DNA of 64,000 bases from Berghia stephanieae. Taxonomy: Eukaryota > Mollusca > Gastropoda > Nudibranchia > Aeolidiidae. Numbering within the stretch: the first letter of the stretch is position 1; the number at the start of each line of letters is the position of its first letter. Made by a program: the position numbers and the translations under genes. Below, in pieces: positions 55,301 to 60,900 of the stretch. The notes under the pieces are model-generated. The model searched no databases and was not told the DNA's origin. It was given only the letters and a program-made list of their open reading frames with translations. The stretch lies in contig CM067444.1 of assembly GCA_034508935.3 (NCBI GenBank), positions 35,530,360 to 35,594,359 on the forward strand. The letters run 5' to 3'.

Positions 55301-57904
55301 GTCAAACCTTTCATTTGTTAGTTATAAGTGACTTTCTTTCATCACGTGTCTCCCAATCATGCTTCAATCTTGCAGTTCTGTATGTATTTCATTATCATAG
55401 CCGAGGTGTAAAGGAAAATATCGATACCAAATTTTTACTGATATCATCTATTTTTATGGTTATAAAGCCCTCTGATGTGGATGTAACATTGGCATCCCTG
55501 GGGTGAATTTATGATGTCTTGCAGACGATAGCCCCGAATATAGAATACAATTTCAACATGACAGAGGCTATAAACACCCTTGTTTTGTATTGAATTCTAA
55601 AAGGGAATGGTGGACCCTATCAAATAGCAAAAATCTCAATATCGATATTTTGAGAACAAAAACGATTTTCAGGAGGCACCCCCCCCCCCCCCCCCCTTAA
55701 AGCACCCAAGAAAAGGGAATAGGTGTATATTCCAAGAGCATACTATCATTGTGCATAGTTTGAGATCACCTAAAAGTCTCAACCTGACACGAGCACAGGA
55801 TCCCACTAAGAGGAATACACTCAAATGCTTACGTTATAAATTCAAAACAAAAAATATAATAATAGATAACAGAGAGATGTACAAGGAAAAAAAAATCATC
55901 TCCCAATACAATAAGTATACATTTGACTATTTCCCTCCCAGCTAAGGACTCCGACCTGGGCCAGGTCAAAACCAAGTAATCTCATTCCAAGACAAAGACA
56001 GAAGGCAAATTGGAAAACAGCTATATAGGGATAGAAGACACAGTAAGTACCTCCCTGCAAAATATGAGAGGTAGTGGCTATGTGGTCTAGTTGTATGACA
56101 CTCACTTGCAGATCGGAAGGTTCTGGGTTCAGGACCTCGCTCGGTGCATAGTTGAGTCCTTGGAAAAGGCTCTTTACTCACATTCTCTCACCGTACCCAG
56201 GTGTAAAATGAGTATCTGGATTTAGAGTTATACTCTCTATTTGTCTGTTCCTTTTTTTAAATTACTAGTCAAATAAAATCATAATCCTGGGACATGCCAG
56301 GGTAATTTCCAATTTAAACAATCTATTATTCAGAGTCCTGAATATACGCTAACCCACAAAAATAACCATAAAACACTGTATGAAAAATGCAATGAAAGAC
56401 CCTTATCCATTCAAATCCTGGAGGCAAGATGACGGCTTTTTGGGGATATACTCAGAAAAGATGAAAATATACCAGCTAATAAAACCATGAATACTTTTTT
56501 CTGGACACAAGAATTATAAAGACAGACCACCCACGTCAATTCACACTGTCCAGAATAGAGACCAAAAACGCCTTCAAAATAACAAAGAATTAAAATCAAA
56601 GGAAGACGTTATGAAATTAGCATCCACAGCAAAAGACCGTGAACTGTGGTAGGAATTGACACAGATGATTAGAGAGGCAGCCGAGGCGTCCCAATCGGAT
56701 GATTAGGAAACAAAAGGCCTTAAGTCTTAAGTCAGTAAATAAATAAAAAATAAGAAAAGTCCCTTTATTCATCCCATAGGGGAAATGTGTGTCTAGGGTC
56801 TATTCCAAGGGAAGACTGGAATAACCCAGGCATCAGCCGCAGTTTAAGCTAGGGCGAGGTGACTTGCTCAAGGCCACACAGCGCGGTGGCGTGTGATCGA
56901 ACTCGGTACATTTCCGGTACGAAGCAAAGACCGTACCGCTGAGCCACGCTGCCCCCAAATCAAGTCACATTTAAAATAAAATCAGTTACTTTTTCTCCAG
57001 ATTGCCAAAATGGGACAGTCCCAATTTTACGGGGACAGTTGGTCGCTATGAATAACCAATATTATAACCAATTCATTCAAACCTAGGGGTAAAAAAGTCA
57101 GCTGGCTTCTTAGTCAGTTTCATGTGTTAGTCACATTCACCTGGTAATTCAATATCAAAAACCCATCAGACTTACTTGAATTGTAAGCAAAAAGACAGAA
57201 TATTTGGGATTCTTCTGGAATTTATTGACAATCTCTTTCCTTTCCTCGATAGCAGTAACTGTCCCATCAAGCCTTGCTACCTTGTGGCCCTGAATGAAAA
57301 AAAAACAACAATAAAAACATGAACTTGCCTTTTACAAGGGGTTCAAAGCCAACAGCAATAAGAATAATAATAATGTTTGTTTTTGTTTTTAAGGGTTTTA
57401 CGGAGGCACTTGCAACACATTAAGGTCATATCAGCGCCAGTAAAAAGGAAAATGGGATAGTAAAAAGTTTTAGAATAACAATTAAAGCACCCAAGAAAAG
57501 GTAAGACAAAGGGGAATTGGTTCAAATAAGAAAGAGGTGTAGATTCCAAGAGCACACCATCAAAGTACGTAGTTTGAGATCACTCATCCAGACACCAGCA
57601 CAGGTCCCCACTAAGAGGAACACACTCAAATGTTTTACAAATCATATATAATATAAAGAAAACATAATACAGTGCATAACAGAGAGATGATTTACAAGGA
57701 AAAAAATATCATCTCCCAAAACTAACTATATATCTGACTGTTTCCCTCTCAGCCAGGACCAGGACAAAACCAAGTAATCTCATTCCAAGACAAAGAGAGA
57801 AAGCATGTTGGAAAACAGATGTAGGGGAATAGAAGACACAGTATGTACCTCCCTGCCCACTATGGGAGGTCAGGAACCCAACCCAGAATAATAACAACAA
57901 CAAC

Positions 57905-57964
<60 letters not shown>

Positions 57965-60900
57965 CAATAATAATAATAATAATACTAACAACAACAACAA
58001 CACCAACAAACTCCCTCAATCCTAGAGATTTTTGCTACTTTTCAAAATTGGGAAAAAATGTATTAAAAATGAACATGTACATAGATAGTTTTATTCAACT
58101 ATCATTAACTAAAAACTAAAACCATCAGCTTTGATACTACGCCTATAATTTGTCTCAGAAAAAATGTAATAAATTGGCATGGGGTAAAAGTAAACCCGGG
58201 TAAACTACAGATATAGTCGGTGTTAGGGTTGTGTGAGTTAATATTTCCTCTCCTTCCTTATAAGTCTGTAACTTCAATTTTGAGATTCCATTGACCACAA
58301 TTTAAAAAAAATGTTATTGGAGATTTGAGATTATTCCACTGACTCAATTTTAAAAAATAAAAAAATAGAGCTTTTATATAGCGCAATATCCACTAAATGT
58401 GCTCAAAGCGCTTTACAAGGGGTCCCTGGTCAACAGCAACATTTAACATGTAGGACGGTACGTGATGCCTGTCAGACAATATTACAATTTTCCCCCGACA
58501 AAGACAACGCTATTAACGACCAGATACTCATTTTACATCTGAGTACGGTGAGAGAATGTGAGTAAAGAGTCTTTTCCAAGGACTCAACTATGCGCTGAGC
58601 GCCTCCGATCCGAAAGCGAGTGTCATACCACTAGACCACATAGCCGCACAATGTTGACTCAATGTTGATGATATGAACAAGAACAAGTGGGCATCCACTC
58701 TTTCTTGAGTGGGGAAAAATAAACTTGATGGCTTCCTCTTATTTTGCTGAATATCACCGAAGAGGGGTAATTTGACTTCTTGGCCTTTGCGAAATATTGT
58801 CACTTTGTCATCTTAATTTCTTCTCTATTTTAGCGGTTCAAAATCTAAATCAGTTTCATTTTTTTAAAAAATATCTTTGTTGCTTTGATTTATAAATTTC
58901 ACTGCTCTAGTTTGTGTTCTTTCGATTTCTTGGATTTCTGATTTGTTAAAGGGAGAGCTGCTATATTATTTTAAAGGTCTAACAAAGGCCTTGTAGCAGT
59001 TTAATTTTATTTCCTTCCAGCTGTTGTATAAATTTTCTTCTGAGGAATCCTAAAGTAGAGTTGGCTTTTTTAAATATGTTTGAAACATGATCTTTCCAAT
59101 TTAGTTTGTTAGTTATTGTCACTTCTAGATATTTCCCCGTGCTCACTTCTTCTGGTGCAGAGCTATGTACACTGCGTGGCATTTTCCCCTCTGAGCGGTA
59201 TTTCAGTGCTAGGTCAACCTGACCCCATTAGTGGGGTCAGCCCATGGGTTTAACAGGTAGCGGTCAGTAGGAATCTGTGATGCTGCTGATGGTAATTAAT
59301 TGTTGCAATATTTCATGGTATTGCTCAGTTGCTAACACAAATATGAAAATTGTTCCCTCACCACAAGCTAGCAAAGGTTTCTTTCATCATATGCCATGGT
59401 TGATAATAATGTATCCTCTTAAGGCTGCTCATAAGAGAGGTGTCAATTTAGTGGTTTTTGAGCTATCAATGAAATTAATTTGTTGTAATTTGCATATCAA
59501 TAATTTAATTCCCAGCGGCAGAAAATGATTGAAACAAGCGTCATTATATACGAGGGCTCTTTCAGAAATAACCGAAAAATGCCCATTGCTCAGCAACCAG
59601 TGGAGATTTTTTAATTCTGTAAACGACATGATATTCCTTATTTCCTTACGAATATTCCCAAAAATTACGAAGTGCATCATTTTGCACAATGAATTTCTAG
59701 ACGATTTTAAAGATGGCGGCCCACCTTGAAACTTGGTCAAAGGAGGAAATCAGAGCTGTCATACGTTTTTTGAACGCCAAAAGTCTGAATCCTACCAAAA
59801 ATCATAAAGAACTTCAGAGTGTATATGGTGAGCATGTTATAAGCTGTACACAAGTCTATCACTGGTGTAATTTGTTTGAAGCCGGCCATTCCGACTTGAC
59901 AGACAGGGAAGGGAGAGGGCGTTCGATAACAGCGACGTCAGAAGACAATGTGAAGCGAGTTGATGAGCCTATTCGTCAAGACAGTAGGTTGAAACTTCAT
60001 GAAATCGCAAGCAGTCTTGAAATTTCGGAAACTTCTGCCCATAGAATTGTATTTGATGAACTTGGCTACAGAAAAGTCAGCGCAAGATGGGTTCCTAAGC
60101 AATTAACAGACAATCATAAAGAACAAAGATTGGACATCTGCAGGGAACTTTTGAGAAGAAGCAAGAGCTCACGCAGGGTTCACGGGCATACTGCCAACGC
60201 CGGCGGAGACTTTCTAGGGTACGATGTGACTTTTCTTGACAGCATAGTCACCGGTGATGAGACTTGGTTGCACCATTGCACCCCAGAAACAAAGCAAGAT
60301 TCGATGACATGGAAACATCCATCCTCACCTGTCGCGAAGAAATTCAAAGTCATGCGGTCAGCAAAGAAAATAATGGGAACTGTTTTCTGGGACATTCGTG
60401 GTGTTATTCTGTTCGAAACCTTACAACATGGAGAAACAATCAATGCTGCAAGGTACTGCCAAACTCTTGACACGCTTAGGGAGGCCATTCGCAGAAAGCG
60501 CCCAGGGCAGTTGACCAACGGGGTCATTTTGCAACACGACAACGCTACACCCAACACAGCACGAGTGACGCAATGTTGGCTAGAGAAATATGCATGGGAG
60601 ATTTTGCCACACCCACCACACAGTCCAGACCCCGCATCATCTGATTATCACCTCTTTGGGCCACTGAAACGTGAGCTGGCAGGAAAGCGCTTTGATGTCG
60701 ATGAAGAGCTTGTTGACCATGTGCGGAAATGGCTACAAAACCTTGACGGAAATTTCTTCCGAGAGGGTATCTATTCCATGGTGCGGCGTTCGCAGAAGTG
60801 TGTCGACAGACTTGGCTGTTACGTAGAGAAATGAAGGACGAGTCAAGGTATGAACACGTGCAAGAATTTTGTTGATAGCATAAAAAACGCGGATTTTACA

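Larger units (their letters stand above)
51751..56072 (-). repeat. Repeat C copy split by a TTAA-flanked element
   Basis: 51751-51855 (ttttaaaggttttacaggtc to tagaattacaattaa) continues at 55697 with ttaaagcacccaagaaaagg to about 56072. Unbroken copies have a single TTAA at this point; here it is doubled. Confidence 0.88.
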
